From: Bdellovibrionales bacterium GWA2_49_15
GTDB lineage: Bacteria > Bdellovibrionota > Bacteriovoracia > Bacteriovoracales > Bacteriovoracaceae
Assembly: GCA_001769855.1 (NCBI GenBank)
Contig: MEPP01000001.1
Span: 288,982-352,981, forward strand
Length of the DNA: 64,000 nucleotides
Direction of reading: 5' to 3'
The notes under the pieces were generated by a model. It made no database searches. It had not been told where the DNA came from and worked only from the letters and a program-made list of their open reading frames with translations. The position numbers and the translations under genes were made by a program. Position 1 is the stretch's first letter; the number at the start of each line of letters is the position of its first letter. This document shows, piece by piece, positions 35,783 to 45,652 of this stretch.

Positions 35783-36883
35783 ATGATATCTCGGATTTTT
35801 CTCATTTTAGTTTTCCTTTCTAGTCTCTCTGCCTTTGGCACCACAAAAATTGCCGTCATCAATGATTTAAACGGCGAGGCCGGTTCCCTCACCTACGGTT
35901 GGAAAGTCGCCAGTGCGGTGGGACAGATTATCGCCGCTCGGCCGGACCTGGTGATTTTACCCGGCGATCTGGTGGCGGGTGAAAGTAGTGCCCTCACCCA
36001 GGCCCATCTTCAGGCCATGTGGGATTCTTTTGATAAAACCGTTTTGAGTCAGTTCCAAAAGATGAACATTCCTCTGGCACCCGCCCCGGGTAACCACGAT
36101 GCGGGCCTGATTCGAGATCGAGTGGAGTACAAACGTTTTTGGATTAAGAATGAGGGAATTCCCCAGGTCGACCTGGTGGATGCCACTCATTTTCCCTTCT
36201 ATTATTCCTACATTGTTAAGAATATTTTTTTTATTGCCATGGACGATGTGACGGTCGGCAGAGTCCTCCCCCATCCCCATTCCTTAGGATCAGCGGCCGC
36301 CTCTCTCAAGCTCAAAGCCGACCTGGAGGCCATGAGCAACCCGCAAATTCAAATTTTGCCCGAGTCCAAGGACCTCGAACAGAAACTGTGGATTAAGACG
36401 CAGCTTGCCTCACCAGAGGCCAAGTCCGCCGATGCGCGAATTGTCTATGGGCATGTTCCGCTCTATTCCGTCCTCGATCCGGCCCGCTATCAGAAACCGC
36501 AAGGTGGCGGAAAATTTCATGAGGTTTTGAGTCGTGAGCAGATGCTTAAAAATACCGCGGGGACCCTGGAAGAAATCCTGATCGACGGGAATGTCAGCTT
36601 GACCATCTTCGCCCACTCCCATGCCTTTTATCCCGCCACCATCAAGCACCAAGATCGGCCGGAAAAAAATCCTCTGCACGTCCTCTTCACTCCCTGTATC
36701 GGCGCGGCCAATCGTCATCTGCCCGGCGCAACCGAGCGTTCTCCCAATGGTTATGTCATAATTAGTGTTGAAGATACTCACTTGTCCTATCAACTTTATA
36801 ATGCCCAAGGTGAGCTGATCAGTAAGGAAACTTTGCCGGCCACCCTTCCGCTCAAGGACAATGTCACTCTGATAAGAGATTAA
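35783..36883 (+). CDS. Exported calcineurin-like metallophosphoesterase
   Basis: A 366-residue protein with a signal peptide (MISRIFLILVFLSSLSAFG). Metallophosphoesterase motifs follow in order: AVINDLNGE, where the usual D-x-H reads D-L-N, ILPGDLV (GD), PGNHDAGL (GNHD), YGHVPLYS (GH) and FAHSHAFYP (GHxH-like). So all metal sites are present except that the first histidine is replaced by asparagine. Some 100 residues of family-typical insert lie between GNHD and GH. It would act in the periplasm on a phosphate ester; no substrate can be named. It begins 52 bases after kdpE and faces a convergent gene with one base between stops. Confidence 0.82.
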   Translation: MISRIFLILVFLSSLSAFGTTKIAVINDLNGEAGSLTYGWKVASAVGQIIAARPDLVILPGDLVAGESSALTQAHLQAMWDSFDKTVLSQFQKMNIPLAPAPGNHDAGLIRDRVEYKRFWIKNEGIPQVDLVDATHFPFYYSYIVKNIFFIAMDDVTVGRVLPHPHSLGSAAASLKLKADLEAMSNPQIQILPESKDLEQKLWIKTQLASPEAKSADARIVYGHVPLYSVLDPARYQKPQGGGKFHEVLSREQMLKNTAGTLEEILIDGNVSLTIFAHSHAFYPATIKHQDRPEKNPLHVLFTPCIGAANRHLPGATERSPNGYVIISVEDTHLSYQLYNAQGELISKETLPATLPLKDNVTLIRD

Positions 36884-36884
36884 C

Positions 36885-38444
36885 TTATTTTAAAATCAAG
36901 GTGCTGGTAATCTCCTGATTGCTCAGCTTTACATTGCTGAGGACCAGCGAATGTCCTTCGGAAATCTCGATGGTGGGTGACAGGAGAATCATGCGGCCCA
37001 TGTTGTTCTCAATATAGGTGATGACGACCTTTTCCAAGTCGGCCTTAATCTTTGACAGCGGAATGGAAATCCCCAAGAGAGGCAGCCGCCAGGAGAGCCG
37101 GGCCTTACCAATGACCTCATTAAACTTCAGGTCTTTAAGTTCAAACATCAATCCCTTGTCGGTCAGGGCGAGCAAAAGTCTGGCCTCTATATTAATTAAA
37201 ATGCTCGGAATCTTTTGTTTGTTCTCATATCGTCGCAGGGTCAGCTTGGGATATTGATCCGATTGCCCGCGCAGCTCGGCCCACAAATTTAAGCTCAGGT
37301 TACCGGAATTATCCTCTTCGGATTTGAGGTGAATGGTTTTCACCGGGACAAAGTTATAGGCAAACTTTTGTTTCTTGCCCAGGATGGAAATCTCGCTCTC
37401 GCCACTCTGGCAGAGAAGAGGTGGCGTCGGCTTGCCTCGCCGATCAATAAAGGGATACTTGGCCATCAGATAGAAAGCATGTTCAAAAAAGGCCAGGGGC
37501 CAGGACACTTTGATGGCATTTGACTCTTCAGTGCCACCAACATCCCGCCTCATCATGAATGATTTGAGATTCAGAGGATTCTTGGTTGCTTGCAGCTTGC
37601 CCGCGCAGCTATGCGCCTCCAGAGTGGGTTCGAGCTGGGAAGACAGCGCAATACTGACCTTTCTTTGCTCTGTGCTGAAGGAGGTGGGAGCCAGGGAAGC
37701 ATTGACCCCAAAATTTTTAAAAGGCGCTAAGATGGTCGGCGCTTTTGCAAAGAGAGTATTTAAGGTTTTGGCAAAGGTCAGATGCATATTGGCATCTTGC
37801 AGATAGGTTTGAATCTGGGAATTTAACAAGACCAGGGCCATCTTCTCCAGGTCGGCAAATCTTCCGAAGGTGGACATAAAGATCTGCGCCAGCCGATCCA
37901 TCGGGGTAATCTGCACATGATCAAGGTGCCAGCGGGGAAAGTTAATCGAGCTGGCCACAAAGAGATTATTTTTGATTTCCAGGAAAAGTTTTCCTGAGCC
38001 TTTGAGCCATTCGATATCCGGCCCGTCGAGCTGCTCCTTGATGGTTGAGATCGAGGCCGCTTCAATTTTAAATTTCATGTCATAAACACGGCCGAGCACT
38101 TTTCCTCTGACCACGAAATCCACCACCCCCGTGGCCTTGGGAAGTTCGAGCGTATAGATGAAGGTCTGTCCGGGCATGGCCTCTATCTTGAAATTAAAAT
38201 CTTGCGCCGACCTGGCGAGACGAAGTTGGGCCTCGCCCAGCAGACATTGCAGTTCAATTTTTTCACATTCCTTAATCGTGGTGGAGGGAAAGCTGATGGG
38301 TCTTGCCAGCTCGAAGGCCAACAGATCCTTAAGTTTCTCGGTAATATCTTCCACATTGGAAATTGCCAGGTGCACCTGATTTCCGGCAAACGCTTGAGTC
38401 GAAAAAAGAAAAAGAAAAAAGAAAACTGACTGAACTGATTTCAT
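36885..38444 (-). CDS. Exported protein of unknown function, possible lipid-binding TULIP-like C-terminus
   Basis: A 519-residue protein with a signal peptide (MKSVQSVFFFLFLFSTQAFA). The mature part is made of long alternating beta strands with a few helices and four or five cysteines. The last 60 residues (a helix ADLEKVVITYIENNMGRM, then SPTIEIS and a strand pair with VLSNVKLSNQEITSTLIL) follow the layout of the C-terminal end of BPI/TULIP-fold lipid carriers. A similar helix-plus-strand layout occurs around residues 200-240. This resemblance is pattern-based and weak. It is monocistronic and convergent with the phosphoesterase gene. Confidence 0.6.
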   Translation of the reverse strand: MKSVQSVFFFLFLFSTQAFAGNQVHLAISNVEDITEKLKDLLAFELARPISFPSTTIKECEKIELQCLLGEAQLRLARSAQDFNFKIEAMPGQTFIYTLELPKATGVVDFVVRGKVLGRVYDMKFKIEAASISTIKEQLDGPDIEWLKGSGKLFLEIKNNLFVASSINFPRWHLDHVQITPMDRLAQIFMSTFGRFADLEKMALVLLNSQIQTYLQDANMHLTFAKTLNTLFAKAPTILAPFKNFGVNASLAPTSFSTEQRKVSIALSSQLEPTLEAHSCAGKLQATKNPLNLKSFMMRRDVGGTEESNAIKVSWPLAFFEHAFYLMAKYPFIDRRGKPTPPLLCQSGESEISILGKKQKFAYNFVPVKTIHLKSEEDNSGNLSLNLWAELRGQSDQYPKLTLRRYENKQKIPSILINIEARLLLALTDKGLMFELKDLKFNEVIGKARLSWRLPLLGISIPLSKIKADLEKVVITYIENNMGRMILLSPTIEISEGHSLVLSNVKLSNQEITSTLILK

Positions 38445-38576
38445 AATAACTTCCTGATAAAAATTACGTTCCTATTCTCCAGCTTCCACAGTTCAATTGC
38501 GAATCTTCTTTTTCTTAAAAATACTTACTCATGGCCCTTGCGTAAGGTCCCCCCCCTTGGCAACATAAGGAACATA

Positions 38577-38654
38577 AGGTGCCACGCTCCTTTTGGTAGC
38601 TACAGAGCGGCATTTGAAATGCGCTCTGTAGCTACCAAAAGGAGCGTGGCACCT
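38577..38654. repeat. Long perfect inverted repeat (hairpin element) upstream of thiolase
   Basis: Two perfectly complementary 33-base arms, 38577-38609 and 38622-38654, each with an outer end of AGGTGCCACGCTCC. They are separated by 12 bases that can pair further (CATTT with AAATG) with a one-base bulge, leaving almost no loop. The element ends seven bases before the thiolase ribosome site CTGGAGG and so would sit in its 5' leader if transcription starts upstream. It has no T run in either direction. The GGTGCC outer ends resemble REP-type elements spread by RAYT transposases. Confidence 0.85.
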
Positions 38655-38673
38655 GAAAATCTGGAGGTCATTT

Positions 38674-39873
38674 ATGAGTCAATCCTATATTGTTTGGGCC
38701 CGCCGCACGCCCATGGGCAAGCTGACCGGCAGTCTTGCCTCAGTCCGCACCGATGACCTCCTTTCTTTAGTCTTTGAAGATTTTAAAAAATGGGCGCCAT
38801 TTGATTTAAAAGAAATTGATGACGTGGTGGTGGGCTGTGCCAATCAGGCCGGCGAAGACAATCGCAACGTCGGCCGCATGGGCGTGATCCTGGCAGGCTT
38901 CCCCTTCGAGGTCCCCGCGGCCACCGTCAATCGCCTGTGCGGTAGCAGCCTTGAGGCCCTCACCGATGCCTTCGCCAAGATTGAGGCCAAGATCGCCGAC
39001 TGTGTTTTAGTCGGTGGTGTGGAGTCCATGTCCCGCGGCCCCTATGTCCTCTCCAAGGCCGAGAGCGAATTTGATCGCGGCCAAAAAATGTATGACTCCT
39101 CCTTCGGCTGGCGTTTTCAAAATCCCAAAATGGCGGCACTGTTTCCCCTTATGGGGATGGGCGAGACGGCGGAGGAGGTGGCCACTTTACATAATATCTC
39201 CCGGGAAGATCAGGATCGTTTTGCCATGAACTCCCACCAGAAAGCGGCTGCCGCCTATCAGCGAAATCTCTTTCAAGACGAGCTCATTCCCGTCAAGGTG
39301 CAAAAAGGCAAAGAGTCCCTGCTGATCACCCGCGATGAATGCGTGCGAGAGGATTCCAGTTTCGAGAAGCTGCAAAAACTGAAACCGGTTTTCAGGCCCA
39401 ATGGCAGCGTGACCGCCGGCAACTCATCGCCCATGAATGACGGGGCCAGCGGTGTGTTAGTCGTCTCGGAAAAATTCTTAAAGCAGCACAACTTAAAACC
39501 ACTGCTTAAAATAACCGGCGCGGCCTCCCGCGGACTGCATCCCAACGTCATGGGCCTGGGCCCTGTGGTGGCCACCCAAACGCTGTGCCAACGCTACGGC
39601 ATGAGTGCCGGGCAGTTTGATGTGGTGGAGTTAAACGAGGCCTTCGCCGCCCAATCTCTCGCCTGTATGCGCGAGCTGAAGCTGGACCCCGAAAAAGTGA
39701 ATATCCGCGGCGGCGCCATTGCTCTGGGCCACCCCTTAGGCTGCTCCGGGGCACGCCTGGTGACCACCTTGGCCCATATCATGAAACAGGACGCTAAGTT
39801 AAAACGCGGACTGGCCTCCATGTGCGTCGGCGTTGGCCAGGGCATTTCCCTTGCGGTAGAGAACTGTTTATAA
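38674..39873 (+). CDS. Acetyl-CoA acyltransferase (thiolase)
   Basis: A 399-residue thiolase that makes or cleaves beta-ketoacyl-CoA. Active-site parts: [12 protein letters not shown] (nucleophilic Cys about 89), [23 protein letters not shown] (His about 353) and MCVGVGQG (second Cys about 384). It could convert acetoacetyl-CoA to two acetyl-CoA, completing disposal of acetoacetate from leucine, or act in fatty-acid oxidation like FadA/PcaF; sequence alone does not decide. Ribosome site CTGGAGG lies six bases before the ATG. The stop shares a base with the next start (TAATG). Confidence 0.94.
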   Translation: MSQSYIVWARRTPMGKLTGSLASVRTDDLLSLVFEDFKKWAPFDLKEIDDVVVGCANQAGEDNRNVGRMGVILAGFPFEVPAATVNRLCGSSLEALTDAFAKIEAKIADCVLVGGVESMSRGPYVLSKAESEFDRGQKMYDSSFGWRFQNPKMAALFPLMGMGETAEEVATLHNISREDQDRFAMNSHQKAAAAYQRNLFQDELIPVKVQKGKESLLITRDECVREDSSFEKLQKLKPVFRPNGSVTAGNSSPMNDGASGVLVVSEKFLKQHNLKPLLKITGAASRGLHPNVMGLGPVVATQTLCQRYGMSAGQFDVVELNEAFAAQSLACMRELKLDPEKVNIRGGAIALGHPLGCSGARLVTTLAHIMKQDAKLKRGLASMCVGVGQGISLAVENCL

Positions 39874-40301
39874 TGCAAAAAAAGAAGAAACCACTTATCC
39901 TTGTCAGCGCCTGCTTAGCAGGTGTGCCTTGCCGCTATGACGGTGAGGCGCGAGAACGGTCGGAGGTGTTGCAACTTCTTCGTGAAGGCCTGGCACTGCC
40001 CGTGTGCCCCGAACAGCTGGGCGGCCTGCCCACGCCCAGAGCGGCGGCCGAGATCAGCGACAAACAAGTCCTCACTCAAAAGGGGCAAAATCTCACTGAA
40101 AGCTATCGCGCCGGTGCCGACGCCGCCCTGGCCTTGGCACTCAAGGCCGGCGTCTCTGAGGCCTGGCTCAAATCCAAATCACCCATGTGTGGTTGTGGGA
40201 AAATTTATAATGGTTCCCACACCGGCACTTTGATCGAAGGCGACGGGGTGTTCACTCAGAGGTTGAAGCAAGCTGGAATGAGGATCAAAGAAATCGATTA
40301 G
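39873..40301 (+). CDS. DUF523 family protein
   Basis: A 142-residue protein of the DUF523 (YbbK-like) family. Seen: [15 protein letters not shown] at the N-terminus, [15 protein letters not shown] in the middle and [20 protein letters not shown] near the C-terminus. The conserved cysteines and the SPxCG motif suggest metal or cluster binding; the biochemical role of the family is not established. It is translationally coupled to the thiolase (TAATG). The start is taken at ATG 39873 rather than the in-frame ATG 51 bases upstream, which lies inside the thiolase gene. Confidence 0.9.
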   Translation: MQKKKKPLILVSACLAGVPCRYDGEARERSEVLQLLREGLALPVCPEQLGGLPTPRAAAEISDKQVLTQKGQNLTESYRAGADAALALALKAGVSEAWLKSKSPMCGCGKIYNGSHTGTLIEGDGVFTQRLKQAGMRIKEID

Positions 40302-40304
40302 GCG

Positions 40305-42299
40305 CTACGGGCCCGCGGTGACATTCATATCGCCCAGGATAAACGTCTCTCGAACCTTAGGTGGGGCATTACAATAGGTGGTTGCCTCGGCCATGGAAAA
40401 ATTTCCTTCCACCACAGCGGCACCGTCGGCATCGCAGGAACCAGGATTCGCGAAGGTTTTAGTGGGCACCCTTTGGCTCACACCTCCGAAGCCTGGTGCA
40501 TAATCGGCCATCTGGGCGGCCTTGCAGTTCCAATCCTGCGCCTTGCTCTTTAACTCCCTCAACATGGGTCGAATACTGTCATTATAGATTGGTCCGCTGC
40601 TAAATCCGATGCGACACACTCTACGCTTGTCGGGATCAGTACCGGCGGTGCGCTCACAGGCCCTCTGCATGGCCCTGACCGCCTCGAGTTTGCTGCAGGT
40701 CCTTTTCATTCGAAACTCCTCGAGTCCAAAATAATATTTTTTCTGGAGCTGGGCGAGATGGGCCTTGTTAATTGGATCGTTAGGGAAATCCCGCACCATA
40801 TTGTTGGCCTGATTAAAAGCATCCGCATAGGCCTGCTGGCAGCGACGCCACACCTGACCAAAGCTCACGTTGCGCGGGGTAATTGTGAGTGCGGGGCCAC
40901 TCCAGTTTGCCAGTCTGGCCTCCTCGGCCTCACGCTCGACCGGCGTCCTTGCGCCTTCCTTTCGATCACTCTCCTCGTTATTGGGAGGCTCGGCATTCCA
41001 AAAAGACATCATTGAGGCGCCGCTTTGGGGATTGTCTGGAAAGGACATATAGATGCCGTAGTAGGCCCGCTCGCCTTCGACTCCATAGCTGCCGCCAGAG
41101 TCGCGATTGCCCCAACGGCTATAACCACCAGAATGGGATGGGGCCAGGCCATTGATGCGGGCGAGGAAATCACCTTGCATATTATCGTACTGGGTTTCAC
41201 ACATATTCTTGATTTCCTCTTCGCCATGGCGCTGGCGCTTCTGCATCTCCGCCAACTGGGCCAGGGGAATCATCCGAGCACACTTGGCCCTCTGAGAGGT
41301 CGACAGCGTTCCACTCGGATAGCCCTGACAGCGCTCACACTGCTCGCGGGAGGTTAACTGGTTTGGAAAACATAGGGACTGACAAGAGTACACGCGATCA
41401 AAATAACGGTTGGGCAGACCATTGGGATTTTCCGCCGTGGCGGGATGAAATGAATCGCCACTTCCCTCATGGGCGTGGGTTTCCTGAGGGTTGTTATGGG
41501 TGAGATGGCTATTGTAATCATCCACCGCATGGTGGGGATGACCGGTCATGTGTAAAAATTCGTGTCCGAAGGTGGAACCAGTGGCATTCAGACCTCCCGA
41601 GTAGACATTGATCGTACGGGATGATCGTTCAGCATCGGCGGCAGCATGCCCGCGGCCGGTACTCACCTTGTCATTGGGGCAGGCCAGCTTGAGGCCGCCC
41701 TCACCGATCAGATCGTTGTAACTTTGCACCACCGCCGAGCGAAGGGAAGTGTGGGGAAATGGGCCATTGGCGGCGAAGCATTTAAGCAGGCCGCTAATTC
41801 CCTCAGAAACACTATTGGAAACAGTTTCAATCGCCGACGCGCGGGAACCGCATAAGCGACAGGTGGCCGCCGGTGTGCACGCGCTCCCACTGGCATTCCA
41901 GGTAACCGATTCAGAACCCGATCCATCATTGGCCTGGGTGAAGGGACACTGGGAGGCAAGTCGCGGTGGGGCCGGTTCATCGCTGGGTGTGAGATGAGGG
42001 CTCACCTGATTGCACCCGGTGGAAGTCGGGCGCGGGCCGCAGCTTTTGGCATCGATAATGGCCCCATTGCCGAGAAAGATACTATCGCCGCGCTGACAGG
42101 GAATGCCCGGATTGAGGGCGGCCAGGTTGGCGGTGAGGTTGTTGAATTGAGCGCTGCGGGCGGTGGCGTAGGTTCGGCACTGAACTGCATTGGTGGGACA
42201 CAGGTCAATCAGACATTGTCGATAATCGTTCCAATATCCCGCCGCCTGCACGCTCTGAAAGAAAAAAATAAGGAGTAAACTAATCAATAATTGTATCAA
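40305..42299 (-). CDS. Exported zinc-metalloprotease-like protein
   Basis: A 664-residue protein with a signal peptide (MIQLLISLLLIFFFQSVQA) from a TTG start; GAGGAG lies about eight bases upstream. Around residues 245-260 it has STFGHEFLHMTGHPHHA, an HExxHxxGxxH zinc motif as in metzincin-type proteases. About twenty cysteines are spread over the chain (for example CRLCGSR and SCQSLCFPNQLTSREQCERC), pointing to a disulphide-rich secreted enzyme. No known Met-turn motif was identified. The first codons lie inside the end of the small EF-hand-like gene (20-base overlap), so both are made together. Extracellular protein digestion is a reasonable role but is inferred. Confidence 0.75.
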   Translation of the reverse strand: MIQLLISLLLIFFFQSVQAAGYWNDYRQCLIDLCPTNAVQCRTYATARSAQFNNLTANLAALNPGIPCQRGDSIFLGNGAIIDAKSCGPRPTSTGCNQVSPHLTPSDEPAPPRLASQCPFTQANDGSGSESVTWNASGSACTPAATCRLCGSRASAIETVSNSVSEGISGLLKCFAANGPFPHTSLRSAVVQSYNDLIGEGGLKLACPNDKVSTGRGHAAADAERSSRTINVYSGGLNATGSTFGHEFLHMTGHPHHAVDDYNSHLTHNNPQETHAHEGSGDSFHPATAENPNGLPNRYFDRVYSCQSLCFPNQLTSREQCERCQGYPSGTLSTSQRAKCARMIPLAQLAEMQKRQRHGEEEIKNMCETQYDNMQGDFLARINGLAPSHSGGYSRWGNRDSGGSYGVEGERAYYGIYMSFPDNPQSGASMMSFWNAEPPNNEESDRKEGARTPVEREAEEARLANWSGPALTITPRNVSFGQVWRRCQQAYADAFNQANNMVRDFPNDPINKAHLAQLQKKYYFGLEEFRMKRTCSKLEAVRAMQRACERTAGTDPDKRRVCRIGFSSGPIYNDSIRPMLRELKSKAQDWNCKAAQMADYAPGFGGVSQRVPTKTFANPGSCDADGAAVVEGNFSMAEATTYCNAPPKVRETFILGDMNVTAGP

Positions 42300-42747
42300 G
42301 CAATTTCTCCTCGATAAGTTTACCGGCGCTAAACTTTTTCACTAAAAATTTCTGGGCCTTTTGACCGCTTCTTTTCACTTCGACCTCTTCCACCACTTCC
42401 CATTTATTTTGATTCAATTTTTCAAGAGTGGATTTGATCATGCCGTCATCGTTATAGAGTTTGGTCTCGCGCTCATCTTTGACGCCATCGAAGTTGGTGT
42501 CCGCTTCCTTGCGAGTATTGCCCACTCCGTAGAGGACCCACTTATCCTCCTTGCCGTCGCCATTTAAATCATACTTGGCCTCTTTCAAATCTCCCGTGGG
42601 AGAAAAGCTTCGCCACAGGTCGGTCTTGCCATCACCGTCGGTATCAACATTGGCCAATTTGGAACTTAAATCTGTCAGGGTTTCACCGGCCTGACCGAAG
42701 GAGGAGAAAGCAAGCACCACCAGAAGAAGGAAAAATATTTTTGTCAT
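42280..42747 (-). CDS. Small exported protein with EF-hand-like calcium loops
   Basis: A 155-residue protein with a signal peptide (MTKIFFLLLVVLAFSSFGQA). Three aspartate-rich loops follow at regular spacing: DTDGDGKTD, DLNGDGKED and DTNFDGVKDE, the calcium-binding signature of EF-hand and dockerin-type or VCBS-like repeats. The C-terminal half (about 100-155) is charged with no motif. The start is ATG 42747, with GAGGGG upstream. It overlaps the metalloprotease-like gene by 20 bases. A calcium-dependent helper, inhibitor or prosegment-like partner of the protease is possible but unproven. Confidence 0.75.
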   Translation of the reverse strand: MTKIFFLLLVVLAFSSFGQAGETLTDLSSKLANVDTDGDGKTDLWRSFSPTGDLKEAKYDLNGDGKEDKWVLYGVGNTRKEADTNFDGVKDERETKLYNDDGMIKSTLEKLNQNKWEVVEEVEVKRSGQKAQKFLVKKFSAGKLIEEKLLDTIID

Positions 42748-42936
42748 TACGATTAACCCCTCACACCACTCAAACAACAATTATAGCGGACTAAGGACTT
42801 CAACCAAATGGAGGTGCTTTTTTCCTGTCCTCCTGCCGTGAATCAAAGGACTTAGAAAAGAATTTGAAAATCTGAGCAGACTCTTAATATTGGCGATTAT
42901 TTGTCTAATTCCCCAATGAAGGAAATAAGGCAGATT

Positions 42937-42990
42937 TTGACCTATTTTCATGATAGGATGCGCACAAATAGGTTTATTTTTGCCCTATTT
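42937..42990 (+). promoter_or_regulatory. Promoter and operator-like inverted repeats before the rrf2-suf operon
   Basis: Two inverted repeats built on the same half-site lie just before the regulator gene: CCTAT(7)ATAGG at 42941-42957 and AAATAGG(11)CCTATTT at 42966-42990. A -35-like TTGACC (42937-42942) overlaps the first one. The position is what is expected for autoregulation by the Rrf2 protein encoded next. Assignment is by pattern; no consensus for this Rrf2 is known to me. Confidence 0.55.
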
Positions 42991-43008
42991 TAAGGTAAGT
43001 AGCTCCAT

Positions 43009-43461
43009 ATGTTGAGAATCAATAAGAAAGTCGAATATGCGCTCATGGCCCTGCGTTTTATGGCCGACGAAAAAGGTCAAGGCGAACTGGCGTCGGCCCG
43101 GGAGGTCTGCGACAAGTTCAATACTCCCTTCGACACCACCGCCAAGGTCATGCAGGCGATGAATAACTCCGGCATTCTGCAATCGGTAAAAGGCATCAAA
43201 GGTGGCTACGTCCTGGCGCGCGACCTCGGCACCTTAACCTATATGGAGCTGGCGCGAATTTTAGAAAAGAAAATGGGCGAATCTCTGTGCCGAGGGTCCG
43301 AGGGAAATTGCGAGCTAATCTCAAGCTGTAATATCGTGGCCCCCATTGAGCGCCTCAATGTTACTCTCAATCAGTATTTAAATCAGCTGACCATCAAGCA
43401 ACTTTTTGAGATGGCCTTCAGCTCCACCCCCAATCAAAAACAATCGAGTTTTCATGTATGA
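43009..43461 (+). CDS. Rrf2-family iron-sulphur-dependent transcriptional regulator
   Basis: A 150-residue Rrf2 protein. An N-terminal winged helix ([42 protein letters not shown]) is followed by a dimerisation helix. A cysteine cluster [17 protein letters not shown] (spacing C-x6-C-x5-C) is close to that of IscR (C-x5-C-x5-C) and should hold a 2Fe-2S or 4Fe-4S cluster. Standing at the head of the suf genes with a four-base ATGA overlap into sufB, it probably senses cluster supply and controls the operon, including itself. It is closer in position to SufR or IscR-type regulators, but I do not assign a name. Confidence 0.92.
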   Translation: MLRINKKVEYALMALRFMADEKGQGELASAREVCDKFNTPFDTTAKVMQAMNNSGILQSVKGIKGGYVLARDLGTLTYMELARILEKKMGESLCRGSEGNCELISSCNIVAPIERLNVTLNQYLNQLTIKQLFEMAFSSTPNQKQSSFHV

Positions 43462-44885
43462 CGGATCTACCTGTAAGCAGCGAGTATAAATATGGCTTCT
43501 ATACCGACATCGAGTCGGAGGAATTTCCCAAGGGATTGAACGAGGAGATCATTCGCCTCCTCTCAAAAAAGAAAGAGGAGCCGGAGTGGCTCTTAAGTTT
43601 TCGCCTGAAGGCCTATAGGCACTGGCTCACCATGACTGATCCCGCCTGGGCCAAACTCAAAATTCCCAAAATTGATTTTCAAAATCTTTACTATTTTTCC
43701 CGGCCAAAGGAAAAACCGGCCATGCAAAATTTGGACGAGGTCGATCCTGATCTCCTGGCCACCTTCGAAAAGCTCGGCATTCCCATCTCGGAGCAAAAAC
43801 GTCTGACCGGCGTGGCGGTGGATGCGGTGTTTGACAGTGTGTCGGTGCATACCACCCATCAGGTGGAATTGGAAAAGGCCGGGGTCATCTTCTGCTCTTT
43901 TTCAGAGGCGGTGAAGCAGCATCCTGAGCTGATCAAAAAATATCTTGGCAGCGTGGTCCCTCACTCGGATAACTATTACGCCGCTTTAAATTCCGCCGTT
44001 TTTAGTGACGGCTCCTTCGCCTTTATTCCCAAGGGCGTGCGCTGTCCGCTTGATCTCTCAACCTACTTTCGCATTAACGCCAAGGAGACCGGCCAGTTTG
44101 AACGCACCCTGATCGTGGCGGAGGAAGGCAGCTTCGTGAATTATCTCGAGGGCTGTACCGCCCCCCAGCGGGACGAGAATCAGCTCCACGCCGCGGTGGT
44201 GGAGCTTGTGGCGCTGGACAATGCCACCATTCGATACTCCACCGTGCAAAACTGGTACGCGGGAGACAAGGAAGGCAAGGGCGGCATCTACAACTTTGTC
44301 ACCAAACGAGGCAACTGTCTGGGCGTGAACAGCACCATCAGCTGGACCCAGGTCGAGGCCGGCTCGGCCATCACCTGGAAGTATCCTAGCTGCAACCTCA
44401 TTGGCGATAACTCCCAGGGCGCATTTTTTTCGGTGGCGCTGACCAACAATAAGATGCAGGCCGATACCGGCACCAAGATGATTCACATTGGGAAAAATAC
44501 TAAAAGCACCATTATCTCCAAGGGGATCTCCACCGACTCCTCGGACAACAGCTATCGCGGGCTAGTCAAAATCAACCCCAGTGCCACCGGCGCCCGCAAC
44601 TATAGCCAGTGTGACTCCATGCTGATCGGGGACAAGTGCGGGGCCAATACCTTTCCCACCATCGATGTGAAAAATGCCTCCTCGGTGGTCGAGCACGAGG
44701 CCACCACCTCGAAAATTTCCGAGGATCAGCTTTTTTATCTACAGTCCCGCGGGCTGGATAACGAGAAAAGTATCTCGCTCATCGTGAATGGATTCTGTCA
44801 TCGCGTCTTTAAGGAGCTGCCGCTGGAATTTGCGGTGGAAGCGGTGAAGTTAATTGAGATGAAATTAGAAAACTCTGTCGGTTAA
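43458..44885 (+). CDS. sufB: Fe-S cluster assembly scaffold SufB
   Basis: A 475-residue SufB. It forms the SufBC2D scaffold that builds iron-sulphur clusters in the cytoplasm. Characteristic parts: [18 protein letters not shown] at the N-terminus, [41 protein letters not shown] (with a conserved cysteine), [27 protein letters not shown], and the C-terminal [16 protein letters not shown] with [11 protein letters not shown]. Length matches the family. It starts with ATG overlapping the regulator stop. Confidence 0.97.
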   Translation: MTDLPVSSEYKYGFYTDIESEEFPKGLNEEIIRLLSKKKEEPEWLLSFRLKAYRHWLTMTDPAWAKLKIPKIDFQNLYYFSRPKEKPAMQNLDEVDPDLLATFEKLGIPISEQKRLTGVAVDAVFDSVSVHTTHQVELEKAGVIFCSFSEAVKQHPELIKKYLGSVVPHSDNYYAALNSAVFSDGSFAFIPKGVRCPLDLSTYFRINAKETGQFERTLIVAEEGSFVNYLEGCTAPQRDENQLHAAVVELVALDNATIRYSTVQNWYAGDKEGKGGIYNFVTKRGNCLGVNSTISWTQVEAGSAITWKYPSCNLIGDNSQGAFFSVALTNNKMQADTGTKMIHIGKNTKSTIISKGISTDSSDNSYRGLVKINPSATGARNYSQCDSMLIGDKCGANTFPTIDVKNASSVVEHEATTSKISEDQLFYLQSRGLDNEKSISLIVNGFCHRVFKELPLEFAVEAVKLIEMKLENSVG

Positions 44886-44899
44886 TAAAGGGAAACGCT

Positions 44900-45643
44900 A
44901 TGCTAGTTATTAAAAATCTCCATGCCAAAGTCGCCGGACGGGATATCTTGAAAGGCCTCAACCTGACTGTTAAGGCGGGTGAGGTCCACGCCATCATGGG
45001 TCCCAACGGCTCGGGCAAGAGTACCCTCTCCAAGGCAATCGCCGGCCATCCCGCGGTCACGATCACTGACGGCGATATTGAGTACCACTACAATGGGAAA
45101 GCGCTCTCGCTTAAACCCCTGGCCGCCTATGAGCGGGCCCAGCGGGGAATCTTTTTAGGCATGCAGTATCCGGTGGAAATCCCCGGCGTCAGCAATATCA
45201 ACTTTCTGCGCGAGTCTTTTAATGCCGTTTGTAAATTTCAGGGCGCCCCTGAGATGGATGAGGAAGGTTTTCGCCAGCATCTGACGCCCAAGTTGAAACT
45301 CTTGGAGATGAATGAGAGCTTTCTTGACCGCTCGGTGAATGCCGGTTTTTCCGGGGGCGAGAAAAAGAAAAATGAAATTCTGCAGATGAGTGTTTTAAAT
45401 CCGCGCATCGGCATGTTGGATGAGATTGACTCAGGCCTGGATATCGACGCCCTTCGCATTGTCGCCAATGGCGTGAACAAGCTGAAGAGCCGCTTTAACG
45501 CCGTTATCCTGGTCACCCATTACCAGCGTCTCCTCGACTATATCGTTCCCGATTTTGTGCATATTTTAAAAGATGGAAAAATTATTAAGACTGGAAATAA
45601 AGAATTGGCCCTCGAGTTAGAAGCTCGCGGTTACGACTCATAA
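44900..45643 (+). CDS. sufC: Fe-S cluster assembly ATPase SufC
   Basis: A 247-residue ABC-type ATPase of the SufBC2D complex. Walker [17 protein letters not shown], signature [17 protein letters not shown], Walker [17 protein letters not shown] and the switch histidine in VTHYQRLL are all present. The modified signature with GEKKKNE is specific to SufC. It drives conformational change in SufB and SufD during assembly. Ribosome site AAAGGGAAA precedes the ATG 14 bases after sufB. Confidence 0.97.
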   Translation: MLVIKNLHAKVAGRDILKGLNLTVKAGEVHAIMGPNGSGKSTLSKAIAGHPAVTITDGDIEYHYNGKALSLKPLAAYERAQRGIFLGMQYPVEIPGVSNINFLRESFNAVCKFQGAPEMDEEGFRQHLTPKLKLLEMNESFLDRSVNAGFSGGEKKKNEILQMSVLNPRIGMLDEIDSGLDIDALRIVANGVNKLKSRFNAVILVTHYQRLLDYIVPDFVHILKDGKIIKTGNKELALELEARGYDS

Positions 45644-45652
45644 GGATTGCTC

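Noticed and set aside
38577-38654. Rho-independent terminator
   Set aside because: The stem is strong but neither side has a T run and the arms are far longer than usual terminators; it is better described as a repeat element.
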